Shown here one piece after another: positions 25,739-34,303 of a stretch of DNA of 64,000 bases (position 1 is its first letter; each line of letters opens with the position of its first letter). The position numbers were made by a program, and so were the translations under genes. The notes under the pieces were generated by a model. That model made no database searches, was not told the DNA's origin, and worked only from the letters and a program-made list of their open reading frames with translations. Source of the stretch: Ga0077548 sp964575175. Lineage in GTDB: Bacteria; Pseudomonadota; Alphaproteobacteria; Rhizobiales; Xanthobacteraceae. The stretch covers positions 70,094-134,093 of the forward strand of contig CAZNPX010000001.1 of NCBI GenBank assembly GCA_964575175.1, written 5' to 3'.

Positions 25739-25753
25739 CTTTGTCCGACAAAG
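25739..25753. promoter_or_regulatory. GntR/FadR-type operator, proximal
   Basis: CTTTGTCCGACAAAG, a perfect 15-base palindrome with the same core as the distal site, 110 bases centre-to-centre from it and 14 bases before the TTG start. A degenerate third copy (TTGTCGGATAA, 25767-25777) covers the start codon. Autoregulation is the natural reading. Confidence 0.75.
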
Positions 25754-25766
25754 CGCAGGAAGTCCC

Positions 25767-26528
25767 TTGTCGGATAATCAGGATCGCTTCGAACGGCTCC
25801 ATGTTGCGCCCGCCTATCAGATGGTGGCGGAGGCGATCGAGCGTGAGATCGTTTCCGGGCGTATCCAGCCCGGCGAGCCGATCGGCACCGAATCCGAACT
25901 GGTGCGGCAATTCGGCGTCAATCGCTCCACCGTGCGCGAGGGAATAAGGGTTCTGGAGCAGGGCGGGCTCATCAGCCGCGATTCCAGCCGCCGCCTCTTC
26001 GCCTGCGCGCCGCAACACAATCGTCTTGCCAGCCGCATGAGCCGCGCGCTGGTGTTGCAGGAAGTGACATTCCGCGAACTCTACGAGACCGCGATGGTGC
26101 TCGAGCTTGCTGCGATCGAGCAGGCGGTCGAGCGTGCGAGCAAGAAGAATATCGAGGAGCTTTCCGAGAACGTCGCGAAGTCCGAGAAGGTGGTGGACGA
26201 TCCGGCGCGCATCGCCGAGCTGAATTCCGAGTTTCACGCGCTGGTCGCAAAGGCTTCGCAGAATCGCGTGTTGCAGCTCGCGCGCGAGCCCGCGGGCCTG
26301 TTGTTTTTCCCGACCACCGAAGTGATCTGCCAGAAAGTTTCGGAGGGCGCGGCGCGCATCGTCGAAGCAAACCGCATGATGCTGAAGGCAATTCGGGACG
26401 GCGACAGGAAAGCGGGCCTGCTTTGGATGCGCCGGCAGGTCGACGACTGGCGCAAGGGTTTCGAGCGGACAGGCAAGCGGCTCGATGAAGCCGTGGACCA
26501 AAGCTATCTGCGCGCGGCGACGAGATGA
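25767..26528 (+). CDS. GntR family regulator, FadR/FCD subfamily
   Basis: 253 residues from TTG 25767 (GCAGGAA upstream). N-terminal winged helix (VAEAIEREIVSGRIQPGEPI, ESELVRQFGVNRSTVREGIRVL) and a helical FCD-type effector domain (FRELYETAMVLELAAIEQAVE; LNSEFHALVAKASQNRVL). FCD regulators bind organic acids through a metal site. It closes the dicarboxylate module and its own promoter carries repeated TTGTCCGACAA palindromes. It could also act on the Liv importer operon that starts 112 bases downstream. Confidence 0.9.
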   Translation: MSDNQDRFERLHVAPAYQMVAEAIEREIVSGRIQPGEPIGTESELVRQFGVNRSTVREGIRVLEQGGLISRDSSRRLFACAPQHNRLASRMSRALVLQEVTFRELYETAMVLELAAIEQAVERASKKNIEELSENVAKSEKVVDDPARIAELNSEFHALVAKASQNRVLQLAREPAGLLFFPTTEVICQKVSEGAARIVEANRMMLKAIRDGDRKAGLLWMRRQVDDWRKGFERTGKRLDEAVDQSYLRAATR

Positions 26529-26587
26529 GTTTTCAAAAACCACGAGGCAACAAGAGCGCGCAAAGCGCCGGGGCAGGGAGGAAGAAA

Positions 26588-26638
26588 GTGAACGACCAAT
26601 CGCGCGGCAAACGCACAGCGGATTCCGGCGGAGCCTGA
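26588..26638 (+). CDS. Possible 16-residue leader peptide before the Liv operon
   Basis: GTG 26588 follows a strong GGGAGGAAGAAA ribosome site but opens only MNDQSRGKRTADSGGA, ending at TGA 26636-26638, two bases before the TTG start of the ATPase gene. This spacing would couple translation. It may equally be a chance ORF, or mark a sequence error that hides a longer ATPase N-terminus. Confidence 0.35.
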   Translation: MNDQSRGKRTADSGGA

Positions 26639-26640
26639 TC

Positions 26641-27471
26641 TTGGATTTTCCCGCCGACACGCAGCCGGCCGATCTAGCCATTCGCGGCGTCTCGCTCGCC
26701 TTTGGCGGCCTCAAGGCGCTGAGCGACGTAACCTTCAACGTCGCGCCGGGCGCGATCACGGCGGTGATCGGCCCGAACGGCGCAGGTAAGACCTCGCTCT
26801 TCAACTGCATTTCCGGCTTCTACAAGCCGTCGGCCGGGGAAATCCTGTTCTGCGGGGAGAATATCAATTCCACGCATGCGCCGGAGCGCGCGAAGATCGG
26901 GCTCGGGCGCACCTTTCAGAACATTGCGCTGTTTCGCGGCATGACCGTGCTCGACAACATCAAGCTCGGGCGCCACGCGCACATGAAGACGAACATTCTG
27001 GATGCGCTCTGGTATTTCGGCCGGGCGCAGAAAGAGGAACTCGCGCTGCGCCAGGAAGTCGAAGAGAAGATCATCGATTTTCTCGAGATCGAGCATATCC
27101 GCGACCAGCCGGTGGCGTCGCTGGCGTATGGCTTGCGCAAGCGGGTCGAGCTTGCGCGCGCGCTTGCCATGCAGCCGCGTATCCTGATGCTGGACGAGCC
27201 GGTCGCCGGCATGAACCGCGAAGAGACCGAGGACATGGCTCGCTTCATTCTCGACGTGAAGGAGGAATGGGGCGTCACCATCCTGATGGTCGAGCACGAC
27301 ATGGGGCTCGTGATGGACATTTCCGACCATGTGGTTGTCCTGAATTTCGGGCAGGTGATCGCGGAAGGGAAGCCGGAGGAAGTGCAGAACAACCCGGCGG
27401 TAATCACCGCCTATCTGGGTGCGGGCGATGTCGGCGAGCTTTCGCGCCGGATCGGCGGAGAGGCGGCATAA
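26641..27471 (+). CDS. Branched-chain-amino-acid-type ABC transporter ATP-binding protein (LivG)
   Basis: 276 residues from TTG 26641, the only plausible start between the gntR stop and the conserved domain. Walker A GPNGAGKTS (near residue 42), LivG-specific signature LAYGLRKRVELARAL, Walker B RILMLDEPVAGMNREE, switch VEHDMGLVMDISD. LivG-type proteins carry the C-terminal extension seen here (TAYLGAGDVGEL). First gene of an importer operon that ends in an acyl-CoA ligase, so the ligand is more likely a carboxylic acid than an amino acid. Confidence 0.9.
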   Translation: MDFPADTQPADLAIRGVSLAFGGLKALSDVTFNVAPGAITAVIGPNGAGKTSLFNCISGFYKPSAGEILFCGENINSTHAPERAKIGLGRTFQNIALFRGMTVLDNIKLGRHAHMKTNILDALWYFGRAQKEELALRQEVEEKIIDFLEIEHIRDQPVASLAYGLRKRVELARALAMQPRILMLDEPVAGMNREETEDMARFILDVKEEWGVTILMVEHDMGLVMDISDHVVVLNFGQVIAEGKPEEVQNNPAVITAYLGAGDVGELSRRIGGEAA

Positions 27472-28349
27472 TGGATTGGCTGTTCCTCACCGAGATCGTG
27501 CTTTCGGGGCTCGGCTCCGGCGCGCTGCTTTCGCTCACGGGTATCGCCTTCGTCCTGATCTACAAGGCCACCAAGGTCGTGAACCTCGCGGTCGGCGAGA
27601 TGCTGATGATCGGCGCCTATTTCTTCGTGGGCCTGTTCTCGTCGCAGATCTTTCCGCTCTGGGCGACCATCCTGCTCGCCATCGCGGGTGGGGGGCTGGT
27701 CGGCGGGATCGTCGAGCGGGCTTTGATCCGCCCGATGCTCGGTGAGAATCCGATTTCCGTGTTCATGGTGACGGTCGGGCTCGGCTCGATCCTTGTCGGC
27801 ATCGTCGAGTTCTTCTGGGGCAGCGATCCCATCGCCCCGCCGAACTTCATGCCGACGAAGCCCTTCTTCATCGGCGAGGCCTATGTGTCGCCGAAGATCG
27901 CGCTCAGCTTCGCGATCGCCGCGGTCGTTATCGTGCTTTTCCTGATCGTGTTCCGGTACTGGCGCGGCGGGGTCGCGCTGCGCGCAACCGCGACCGATCA
28001 GGCGGCGGCCTATTCCTGCGGCATCAACGTGCCGCGCGTCTTTTCCTTCGCCTGGATCGCGGCCGGCATGGCCGCGGCGGGTGCGGGCATTCTGATCGGC
28101 TCCATCGGCGGCATTTCTCCGACCATGGGCATCTTCGGGCTTTCGGTGCTGGTGGCGGTGATCGTGGGCGGGCTCGATTCAATCGCCGGCGCGCTGATCG
28201 CGGGGCTTTTCATCGGCGTCGTCGAAGCGCTCGCCGGCACCTATCTCGGTGGCGAATTCAAGCTTCTCATTACTTTCGGCATTCTCGTGGCGATGCTGAT
28301 GATCCGGCCTTACGGATTGTTCGGCACGGTGGAAATCGAGCGGCTCTGA
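27471..28349 (+). CDS. Liv-type ABC transporter permease (LivH)
   Basis: 292 residues, about eight membrane helices. The LivH pattern is clear: GLGSGALLSLTGIAFVLIYKATKVVNLAVGEMLMIGAY at the N-terminus and SVLVAVIVGGLDSIAGALIAGLFIGVVEAL in the second half. It forms the translocation channel with LivM. Start and stop are shared with the preceding gene as TAATG (27469-27473), so the two are translationally coupled. Confidence 0.93.
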   Translation: MDWLFLTEIVLSGLGSGALLSLTGIAFVLIYKATKVVNLAVGEMLMIGAYFFVGLFSSQIFPLWATILLAIAGGGLVGGIVERALIRPMLGENPISVFMVTVGLGSILVGIVEFFWGSDPIAPPNFMPTKPFFIGEAYVSPKIALSFAIAAVVIVLFLIVFRYWRGGVALRATATDQAAAYSCGINVPRVFSFAWIAAGMAAAGAGILIGSIGGISPTMGIFGLSVLVAVIVGGLDSIAGALIAGLFIGVVEALAGTYLGGEFKLLITFGILVAMLMIRPYGLFGTVEIERL

Positions 28350-28350
28350 C

Positions 28351-29391
28351 ATGCGCATCGGGACAGCACACGAAACCTACGCCCAGGCCGAGTCGCTGCT
28401 GGACACCAACGTCCAGCGCTTCTGGCTGGCGGCGCTCTTCGTCCTGCTCGCGGCGTTTCCGTTCGTCGCCGATCAATACTGGGTCTATATGGCCTGCCTC
28501 GTCGGCATCCATATCGTGAGCGTGACCGGGCTCAATATTCTCACGGGCTTCACCGGCCTCGTTAGCCTCGGCCATGCCGCCTTCATGGCGGTCGGCGCCT
28601 ACACGGTGGCGATGCTGGAAATTCGCGCTGGCACGCCGTTCATTCTGAATTTGCTGATCGGCGGAATCGTCACCGCCTTCGTCGGCGTGCTCGTCGGCAT
28701 TCCGAGCCTGCGGGTGAAGGGACTTTATCTCGCGATCGCGACTATCGCCGCCGCGGTGATCCTGAATTTCGTCTTCGCCAATTCGGCATGGCTTGGCGGC
28801 ACGCGCGGCCTGAGCATGCCGCCCGCAAAACTCTTCGGCTACGAAATCGCGCAGCCGTCGCAGGTCTATTGGCTGATCCTGCCGGTCGCGGTGCTTTCCA
28901 TCGTCGGTGCGGCGAATTTGTTCCGCACGCGCATCGGCCGCGCGTTCATCGCCATCCGCGACCGCGACATCTCGGCGGAAGTGCTCGGCATTCCGCTCTT
29001 GCGCTACAAGCTCCTGAGCTTCGGGCTCTCGTCTTTCTATGCGGGCGTCGCCGGCGGGCTGTGGGCTTATTTCTTCCGCGTGGTCACGCCGGAAAGCTTC
29101 CCGCTCATTTACTCGATCTTCTTTCTCGCCGCGGTGATCGTAGGCGGCATGGGCACCATTCTCGGCGGCATCCTCGGCGCGATCTTCATGACCATGGTGC
29201 CGGAGGTGCTCAAGATCCTGGTGTCGTGGATCACGCCTTTCTATCCGAATGCGGTGCAGTTTCTGTCACCCATCCGGACCATCGTTTTCGGCGCGCTCAT
29301 CGTGCTGTTTCTCCTGTTCGAGCCGCAGGGTCTCGCCGAAATCTGGCGCCGCGTGCGCCGGTTCTTTCACTTGTGGCCATTCAGAAAATAA
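28351..29391 (+). CDS. Liv-type ABC transporter permease (LivM)
   Basis: 346 residues. LivM hallmarks: TGLNILTGFTGLVSLGHAAFMAVGAYT, LYLAIATIAAAVILNFVFAN, the coupling segment RTRIGRAFIAIRDRDISAEVLGI, and VGGMGTILGGILGAIFMTMVPEVL. The first 25 residues form a hydrophilic tail. It starts one base after the livH stop and completes the membrane part of this importer. Confidence 0.93.
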   Translation: MRIGTAHETYAQAESLLDTNVQRFWLAALFVLLAAFPFVADQYWVYMACLVGIHIVSVTGLNILTGFTGLVSLGHAAFMAVGAYTVAMLEIRAGTPFILNLLIGGIVTAFVGVLVGIPSLRVKGLYLAIATIAAAVILNFVFANSAWLGGTRGLSMPPAKLFGYEIAQPSQVYWLILPVAVLSIVGAANLFRTRIGRAFIAIRDRDISAEVLGIPLLRYKLLSFGLSSFYAGVAGGLWAYFFRVVTPESFPLIYSIFFLAAVIVGGMGTILGGILGAIFMTMVPEVLKILVSWITPFYPNAVQFLSPIRTIVFGALIVLFLLFEPQGLAEIWRRVRRFFHLWPFRK

Positions 29392-29415
29392 CGACAACGT
29401 GAGGAGGAGACTGCA

Positions 29416-30600
29416 ATGACAATGAAACTCAGCCGCAGAAGTGCGATCGCCGTCGCGCTCGCCGGCACCGTGACGCTCGGTTCCTACGCTACCGTGCGCG
29501 CCCAGCAGGAAGACATCGTGCTGGGCGGATCGATCCCGCTTACGGGCGTGTTCGCCTTTGCGGGCGTCGCCATCAATAACGGCATCAACGACTATCTGAA
29601 GATCGTGAACGACGCCGGCGGCATCAACGGCCGCAAGATCAAATATGTGTTCGAGGACACCGGCTACAAGGTCGATACCTCGGTCGCGGTGTTCAACCGC
29701 ATCACCAGCCAGGAGAAGATCAGCCTCTACTACGGCGACTCCACCGCCTTCTCGAAAACGATCAATGCGGAGCTCCTGCGCCGCGCCAACATCATCATGG
29801 CCGGCGCGTCGTTCGCGACCGAGCTGAACAACCCGAAGGACTTTCCCTATCAGTTCATGGCCGGTCCCGATTACACCGAGATGACCGGCATTCTGCTCGA
29901 ATACATTGCGAAGACGACGCCGAAGGCGAAGATCGCGCTCGTCAACTCCGACACCGAGTTCGGCCGCGACCCGGTCTCGGGCACGGAAAAGAAGGCGAAG
30001 GAGTTGGGCCTCACGGTCGTCGAAAAGATCGTGACGCCGCCGACCAGCGTCGACGTTTCGACGGAAGTCCTGAAGCTGCGACGCGCCAATCCCGACTACG
30101 TGATCTTCCACGGCTACGTGCTGGCGCCGCTGCCGGAGTTCATGAGCCAGGCCAAGCAGCTCGGGCTGAAGGCGAAGTTCATGGGCACGTTCTGGTCCAT
30201 GGACAACGGCATCTGGGCCAAGTCGGCCGAGGTCGCCGACGGCTTCATGGGCGTGATGCCGTATCGCTACTACTTCGACACCGAAGGCAAGTCGCCGATG
30301 CTGGAGCAGATCCGCAAGATGCGTCCGGAATATCAGTCGACCGGATACATTCAGGGCTTCCTGACGGCGATGCTGCTGGTCGAGGCGGCGAAGCGCACGC
30401 TCGCCGACAAGAAAGAGCTGACCGCGCAGAACATGAAGGCGGCGCTCAACTCGATCAAGGATTTCGACACCGGCGGCCTCATCGGCGTGCCGATCTCGAT
30501 TCCCGGCAACACGATCCCGGTTGGACGCGTCTATCAGTATGACGGCAAGGAGCAGCGGATGAAGCCGGTCTCCGACTGGATCGACCTGACGAAGAAGTAA
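29416..30600 (+). CDS. Liv-type ABC transporter substrate-binding protein
   Basis: 394 residues. The start MTMKLSRRSAIAVALAGTVT with cleavage near VRAQ is a signal with a twin-arginine-like SRRS. The mature part is a class I periplasmic binding protein (IVLGGSIPLTGVFAFAGVAINNGINDYL, INGRKIKYVFEDTGYKV, ALVNSDTEFGRDPVSGTEKKAKELG). This subgroup often binds aromatic or fatty carboxylates rather than amino acids. Its stop shares bases with the livF start (TAATG). No hairpin follows, unlike several other binding-protein genes here. Confidence 0.92.
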   Translation: MTMKLSRRSAIAVALAGTVTLGSYATVRAQQEDIVLGGSIPLTGVFAFAGVAINNGINDYLKIVNDAGGINGRKIKYVFEDTGYKVDTSVAVFNRITSQEKISLYYGDSTAFSKTINAELLRRANIIMAGASFATELNNPKDFPYQFMAGPDYTEMTGILLEYIAKTTPKAKIALVNSDTEFGRDPVSGTEKKAKELGLTVVEKIVTPPTSVDVSTEVLKLRRANPDYVIFHGYVLAPLPEFMSQAKQLGLKAKFMGTFWSMDNGIWAKSAEVADGFMGVMPYRYYFDTEGKSPMLEQIRKMRPEYQSTGYIQGFLTAMLLVEAAKRTLADKKELTAQNMKAALNSIKDFDTGGLIGVPISIPGNTIPVGRVYQYDGKEQRMKPVSDWIDLTKK

Positions 30601-31418
30601 TGCCAATGGCCGCGGAAAACCTGCTCGAAGTGAACAACATCGAGGTCGTCTATAACAAGACGGTCCAGGTGCTCCGCGGCCTTTCGCTTCAAGTCGCGGA
30701 AGGCTCGGTCGTGGCGCTGCTCGGCTCGAACGGCGCGGGCAAGTCCACGACGCTGAAAGCGATCTCGAACATCCTCTCGCTGGAGGACGGCGAGGTCACG
30801 GCCGGCAATATCGTATTCAAGCAGGAACCGGTCGCGCATCATGCTCCCCATGAGCTGGTGCGCGGCGGGCTTTTCCACGTGATGGAAGGCCGTCGCATCT
30901 TCGAGGACCTGACGGTCGAGGAGAACCTGACGGCGGCGACCTACGCGCTTTCCGGCCGCGGCGTCGCGCCGACGAAATTCGAAGTGGTCTACGAGTATTT
31001 CCCGCGGCTGTTCGAGCGCCGCTCGGGCCGCGCCGGCTATCTCTCCGGCGGCGAGCAGCAGATGCTGGCAATCGGCCGCGCGCTGATCGCACAGCCGAAG
31101 CTGATGCTGCTGGACGAGCCTTCGCTCGGCCTGTCGCCGAAGCTGGTGGAGGAAATCTTCACGATCATCGCCCGCATCAATCGCGAGCAGGGCGTTTCGA
31201 TGCTGCTGGTGGAGCAGAACGCCGCCGTCGCCTTCGCGGTGTCGCACTACGGCTACATCATGGAGACGGGTAAGATCGTCATCGACGGCCCCACCGAGCG
31301 GCTGTTGCGCGACCAGGACGTGCGCGAATTTTATCTCGGCATGGGCGGCGCGGGCGGAGAATCGAAGAGCTTCCGCGACATCAAGCACTACAAGCGCCGC
31401 AAGCGCTGGCTTTCCTAG
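30600..31418 (+). CDS. Liv-type ABC transporter ATP-binding protein (LivF)
   Basis: 272 residues; the ATG overlaps the previous TAA. Walker A GSNGAGKST, LivF signature LSGGEQQMLAIGRAL, Walker B LMLLDEPSLGLSPKL, switch VEQNAAVAFAVSHYGYIMETG. The C-terminus is extended and basic (KHYKRRKRWLS), a tail also seen on the third LivF in this window (RGKRRWKKRKTWR), which suggests these two importers are close relatives. Confidence 0.92.
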   Translation: MPMAAENLLEVNNIEVVYNKTVQVLRGLSLQVAEGSVVALLGSNGAGKSTTLKAISNILSLEDGEVTAGNIVFKQEPVAHHAPHELVRGGLFHVMEGRRIFEDLTVEENLTAATYALSGRGVAPTKFEVVYEYFPRLFERRSGRAGYLSGGEQQMLAIGRALIAQPKLMLLDEPSLGLSPKLVEEIFTIIARINREQGVSMLLVEQNAAVAFAVSHYGYIMETGKIVIDGPTERLLRDQDVREFYLGMGGAGGESKSFRDIKHYKRRKRWLS

Positions 31419-31427
31419 AGGCGTTTG

Positions 31428-33221
31428 ATGTTTCCCGAGCTGACACTCCCGCAGATGGTTCGCGAGCACGCGCAGAAGCGCGCGGATCGCATTGCAATCC
31501 GCCAGAAGGAATACGGCATCTGGCGGCCTTATAGCTGGCACGACTATTACGAACGCGCCGCCGCGGTGGGCCTCGGTTTCCGTGCCCTTGGGCTCGAAGA
31601 GGGCGGGCACGTCGCGGTCATCGCGGAGAACCGCATCGAATGGGTGCTCGCGCAGCTAGGCGCGGGGCTCGTCGGCGCCATCACGATCGGCGTTTATCCG
31701 ACCAGTCCCTCCAACGAAGTGGCTTATGTGCTCGAACACTCGAACACCGAGATCGTGGTCTGCGAGGATCAGGAGCAGGTGGACAAGGTGCTCGAGCGCC
31801 TGTCCGCGCTTCCGAAGCTGCGCCGGATCGTGGTGATGGAAACGAAGGGGATGCGGCAGTATCCCGAGAACACCGTTATTTCCTTTCTTGATCTGGAGCG
31901 CGCGGGCAAGACGCATGCCTTCCAGCACGGCACGCTGATCGACGAGGTGCTGTCGCGGCAGAAGCTCAGCGACATCGCGCTGATGATTTATACTTCGGGT
32001 TCGACCGGCAAGCCGAAGGGCGCGATGCTGAGCTACAAGAACATCCGCGCGGAGGCGATGTCGGTGGTGGAGCGGCTGGAGCTCGATGCCTCGACGACGC
32101 TGCTTTCCTATCTGCCGCTTTGCCATGTCGCCGAGCAGATGACGACTGTGATGGTGCCGAGCTATCTCGGCTCGCTCGTGAATTTCGGGGAGTCGATCCG
32201 CACGGTGCAGGAAGACCTGCGCGAGGTGGCCCCGACGATGTTCCTGGGCGTGCCGCGCATCTGGGAAAAGCTGCATTCCTCGATTCACATCAAGCTCCTC
32301 GAATCCGATCCGGTCCGCCGCAAGCTGTTCGAGGTGGCTTACGCCGCCTGCGAGCCCTTCGCGGAGAAGTCGCCGCGGCAGCGCTCGCTCGCGGAGCGCG
32401 TGAAGTTCTTCGTCTGCTACTGGCTCGTATTCCGCTCGTTGCAGAATTTCATCGGCTTGCGCGCAACCAAGGTGGCGATGACGGGGGCGGCGCCGATCTC
32501 GTCGAAGATTGTGAAGTTCTTTCGCGCGCTCGGCGTGCCGCTGATCGAGGTCTATGGCCTGACCGAAAGCTCCGCGATTGCGACCGCGCAGACCCAGGAC
32601 AAGCGCGTGCCGCTTTGCGTCGGCACCGCGGCCCCGGGCATCGAGGTGAAGCTCGGCAGCGACGGCGAATTGCTCGTGCGCGGCGACACGGTGTTCGAGG
32701 GATATTATCGCAACGAGGAAGCCACGAAGACCTCGATCCGAGACGGCTGGCTGCATACGGGCGACGTCGCTGAAATGCATGACGGCCAATTCAAGATTGT
32801 CGATCGCATCAAGGACATCATGATTACGGCGGGCGGCAAGAACCTGAGCCCGTCGGAAATCGAGAACACCGTGAAGGCGAGCCCCTTCATCAAGGAATGC
32901 GTGGTGATCGGGGAGTCGCGGAAATACGTTTCGGCGCTGATCCAGATCGACTACGAGCTCACCGGAAAATGGGCCGAAGAAAAAGGCATCGCCTACACGA
33001 ATTTCAGGAATCTCGTCGAGCATCCGCAAGTGCGGGAGCTGATCCAGCGCGAGGTCGATGTCGCCAACGCCCAGCTCGCGCAGGTATCGAACATCCGCAA
33101 ATTCCACCTGCTCACGAAAGAGCTCGATCACGACGACGATGAAGTGACCGCGACGATGAAGGTGCGGCGCTCCAATATCCAGACCAAGTACGCCGCCGAG
33201 ATCGAGGGGCTCTACAGCTAG
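31428..33221 (+). CDS. AMP-forming acyl-CoA synthetase (long-chain/aryl acid type)
   Basis: 597 residues from ATG 31428 (AGAGG upstream). ANL superfamily: the P-loop ALMIYTSGSTGKPKGAML near residue 185, the adenine motif YGLTESSAI near 375, and TGDVAEMHDGQFKIVDRIKD plus the acceptor Lys region AGGKNLSPSEIENTVK near 465. It activates a carboxylic acid with ATP and CoA. As the last gene of the importer operon it probably traps the imported acid as a thioester. Its place directly upstream of paaX suggests an aromatic or phenylalkanoic acid, which is inference. Confidence 0.9.
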   Translation: MFPELTLPQMVREHAQKRADRIAIRQKEYGIWRPYSWHDYYERAAAVGLGFRALGLEEGGHVAVIAENRIEWVLAQLGAGLVGAITIGVYPTSPSNEVAYVLEHSNTEIVVCEDQEQVDKVLERLSALPKLRRIVVMETKGMRQYPENTVISFLDLERAGKTHAFQHGTLIDEVLSRQKLSDIALMIYTSGSTGKPKGAMLSYKNIRAEAMSVVERLELDASTTLLSYLPLCHVAEQMTTVMVPSYLGSLVNFGESIRTVQEDLREVAPTMFLGVPRIWEKLHSSIHIKLLESDPVRRKLFEVAYAACEPFAEKSPRQRSLAERVKFFVCYWLVFRSLQNFIGLRATKVAMTGAAPISSKIVKFFRALGVPLIEVYGLTESSAIATAQTQDKRVPLCVGTAAPGIEVKLGSDGELLVRGDTVFEGYYRNEEATKTSIRDGWLHTGDVAEMHDGQFKIVDRIKDIMITAGGKNLSPSEIENTVKASPFIKECVVIGESRKYVSALIQIDYELTGKWAEEKGIAYTNFRNLVEHPQVRELIQREVDVANAQLAQVSNIRKFHLLTKELDHDDDEVTATMKVRRSNIQTKYAAEIEGLYS

Positions 33222-33226
33222 GCGAT

Positions 33227-33254
33227 GGGCCGGCGGCTTTACGGCGGCCGGCCC
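33227..33254 (+). terminator. Candidate terminator after the acyl-CoA ligase gene
   Basis: GGGCCGGC (33227-33234) and GCCGGCCC (33247-33254) form a perfect 8-bp stem beginning five bases after the stop codon, with a 12-base loop. No U-run, so termination may be partial or factor-assisted. The rest of the 98-base gap to paaX shows only a GGAG that may serve the paaX TTG start. Confidence 0.5.
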
Positions 33255-33319
33255 GCCTTCATTGCCAGCGCCCGACTTCAAAAATATAAGTCTGGCGTCG
33301 GAATCGGAGCATCGAAATC

Positions 33320-34207
33320 TTGAAAGACGCCGGCGCTTCCGTGCGCGGCCTGGTCGCCGCCTTCAATCGCCGCAAGCCGGTCCGCGCGGGGTCGCTGATC
33401 ATCACATTATATGGTGACGCGATCGTGCCGCGCGGCGGCAGTCTTTCGCTCGGCAATATCACCGAGATCATGCAGCTCTTTCAGATCGGCAGCGGCCCCG
33501 TGCGCACGGCGATCTCGCGCCTGGCTTCCGAAAAGTGGCTCGAGCGCAGGAAGGTCGGGCGCAACACCTTCTACCGGCTGTCGAAGCAGGGCGAGGGCGA
33601 GTTCGCGCGCGCGACCAAGCGGATCTATTTTGCGCGCAAGGCCGAAGGCGGTGCGGCGATCCGTCTCGCGCTCCTGAATGGCGAAGCCTCGGCCCGGGCG
33701 GAGCAGCGGCAGAGGCTCGAGGCCGCGGGCTACGCGGCTTTCAACGCGCTCACGTTCGTTTCGGTGGGCGGCGCGGAAAGCGCGTTGAAGGGCGCGAAGG
33801 GCATTCGCATGCTCGACGTGCCGGTCTCGGCGGAGGCGGCGGAAATCCTCGGCATCGCTTTCAAGCTCGACGAGCTTGCGCAACGCTATCGCGATTTCAC
33901 GGCGCGGTTCCGGCCGCTGCGCGAAGCGCTCGGCAAGGGCGCTGCGCTCGACGACGCGGAAGCGCTCATCGTCCGCCTTCTCCTTATTCAGGAGTTCCGC
34001 CGCATCGTGTTGCGCGATCCGGCGCTGCCCCACGGCATGTTGCCGGCCGCTTGGCCGGGCGAGGAGGCGCGCCTGCTCGCGGCCGGAATCTATGCACGGG
34101 TCTTGAAAGGCTCCGAGCGCTATCTCGACGGTTGCCAGGCCGACGAGAAAAGCCCGCTGCCGAAGCCGAATTCCTCGCTCGCACAACGCTTTGCCGCGCT
34201 GCAATAG
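33320..34207 (+). CDS. paaX: Phenylacetate regulator PaaX
   Basis: 295 residues. N-terminal winged helix (RAGSLIITLYGDAIVPRGGSLSLGNITEIM; GPVRTAISRLASEKWLERRKVGRNTFYRLS) and a C-terminal PaaX domain with a cluster of Arg (RIVLRDPALPHGMLPAAWPG). In other bacteria PaaX represses paa genes and is released by phenylacetyl-CoA. Start is TTG 33320 with GGAG upstream. The gene is directly followed by an 11-bp inverted repeat overlapping the paaA promoter, its probable target. Confidence 0.92.
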   Translation: MKDAGASVRGLVAAFNRRKPVRAGSLIITLYGDAIVPRGGSLSLGNITEIMQLFQIGSGPVRTAISRLASEKWLERRKVGRNTFYRLSKQGEGEFARATKRIYFARKAEGGAAIRLALLNGEASARAEQRQRLEAAGYAAFNALTFVSVGGAESALKGAKGIRMLDVPVSAEAAEILGIAFKLDELAQRYRDFTARFRPLREALGKGAALDDAEALIVRLLLIQEFRRIVLRDPALPHGMLPAAWPGEEARLLAAGIYARVLKGSERYLDGCQADEKSPLPKPNSSLAQRFAALQ

Positions 34208-34219
34208 ACTGGCTTCTGG

Positions 34220-34263
34220 ATATGTTACAGTAATTATTGACTTCGTAAATTTCTGTAACATAT
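34220..34263. promoter_or_regulatory. 11-bp inverted repeat flanking the paaA promoter, probable PaaX operator
   Basis: ATATGTTACAG (34220-34230) and its exact complement CTGTAACATAT (34253-34263) are separated by 22 bases, centres 33 bases apart, so both arms face the same side of the helix. PaaX sites in Escherichia coli are also arms with a long spacer, but with TGATTC/GAATCA. Confidence 0.75.
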
Positions 34264-34266
34264 TAT
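34237..34266 (+). promoter_or_regulatory. paaA promoter
   Basis: TTGACT (34237-34242), 18-base spacer, TATTAT (34261-34266). The -10 overlaps the right operator arm and the -35 lies between the arms. The AT-rich block 34221-34280 stands out from the GC-rich surroundings. Confidence 0.65.
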
Positions 34267-34303
34267 AGGGATTACAAACTGGCATCCCTGCGCGGAGGCG
34301 CCG

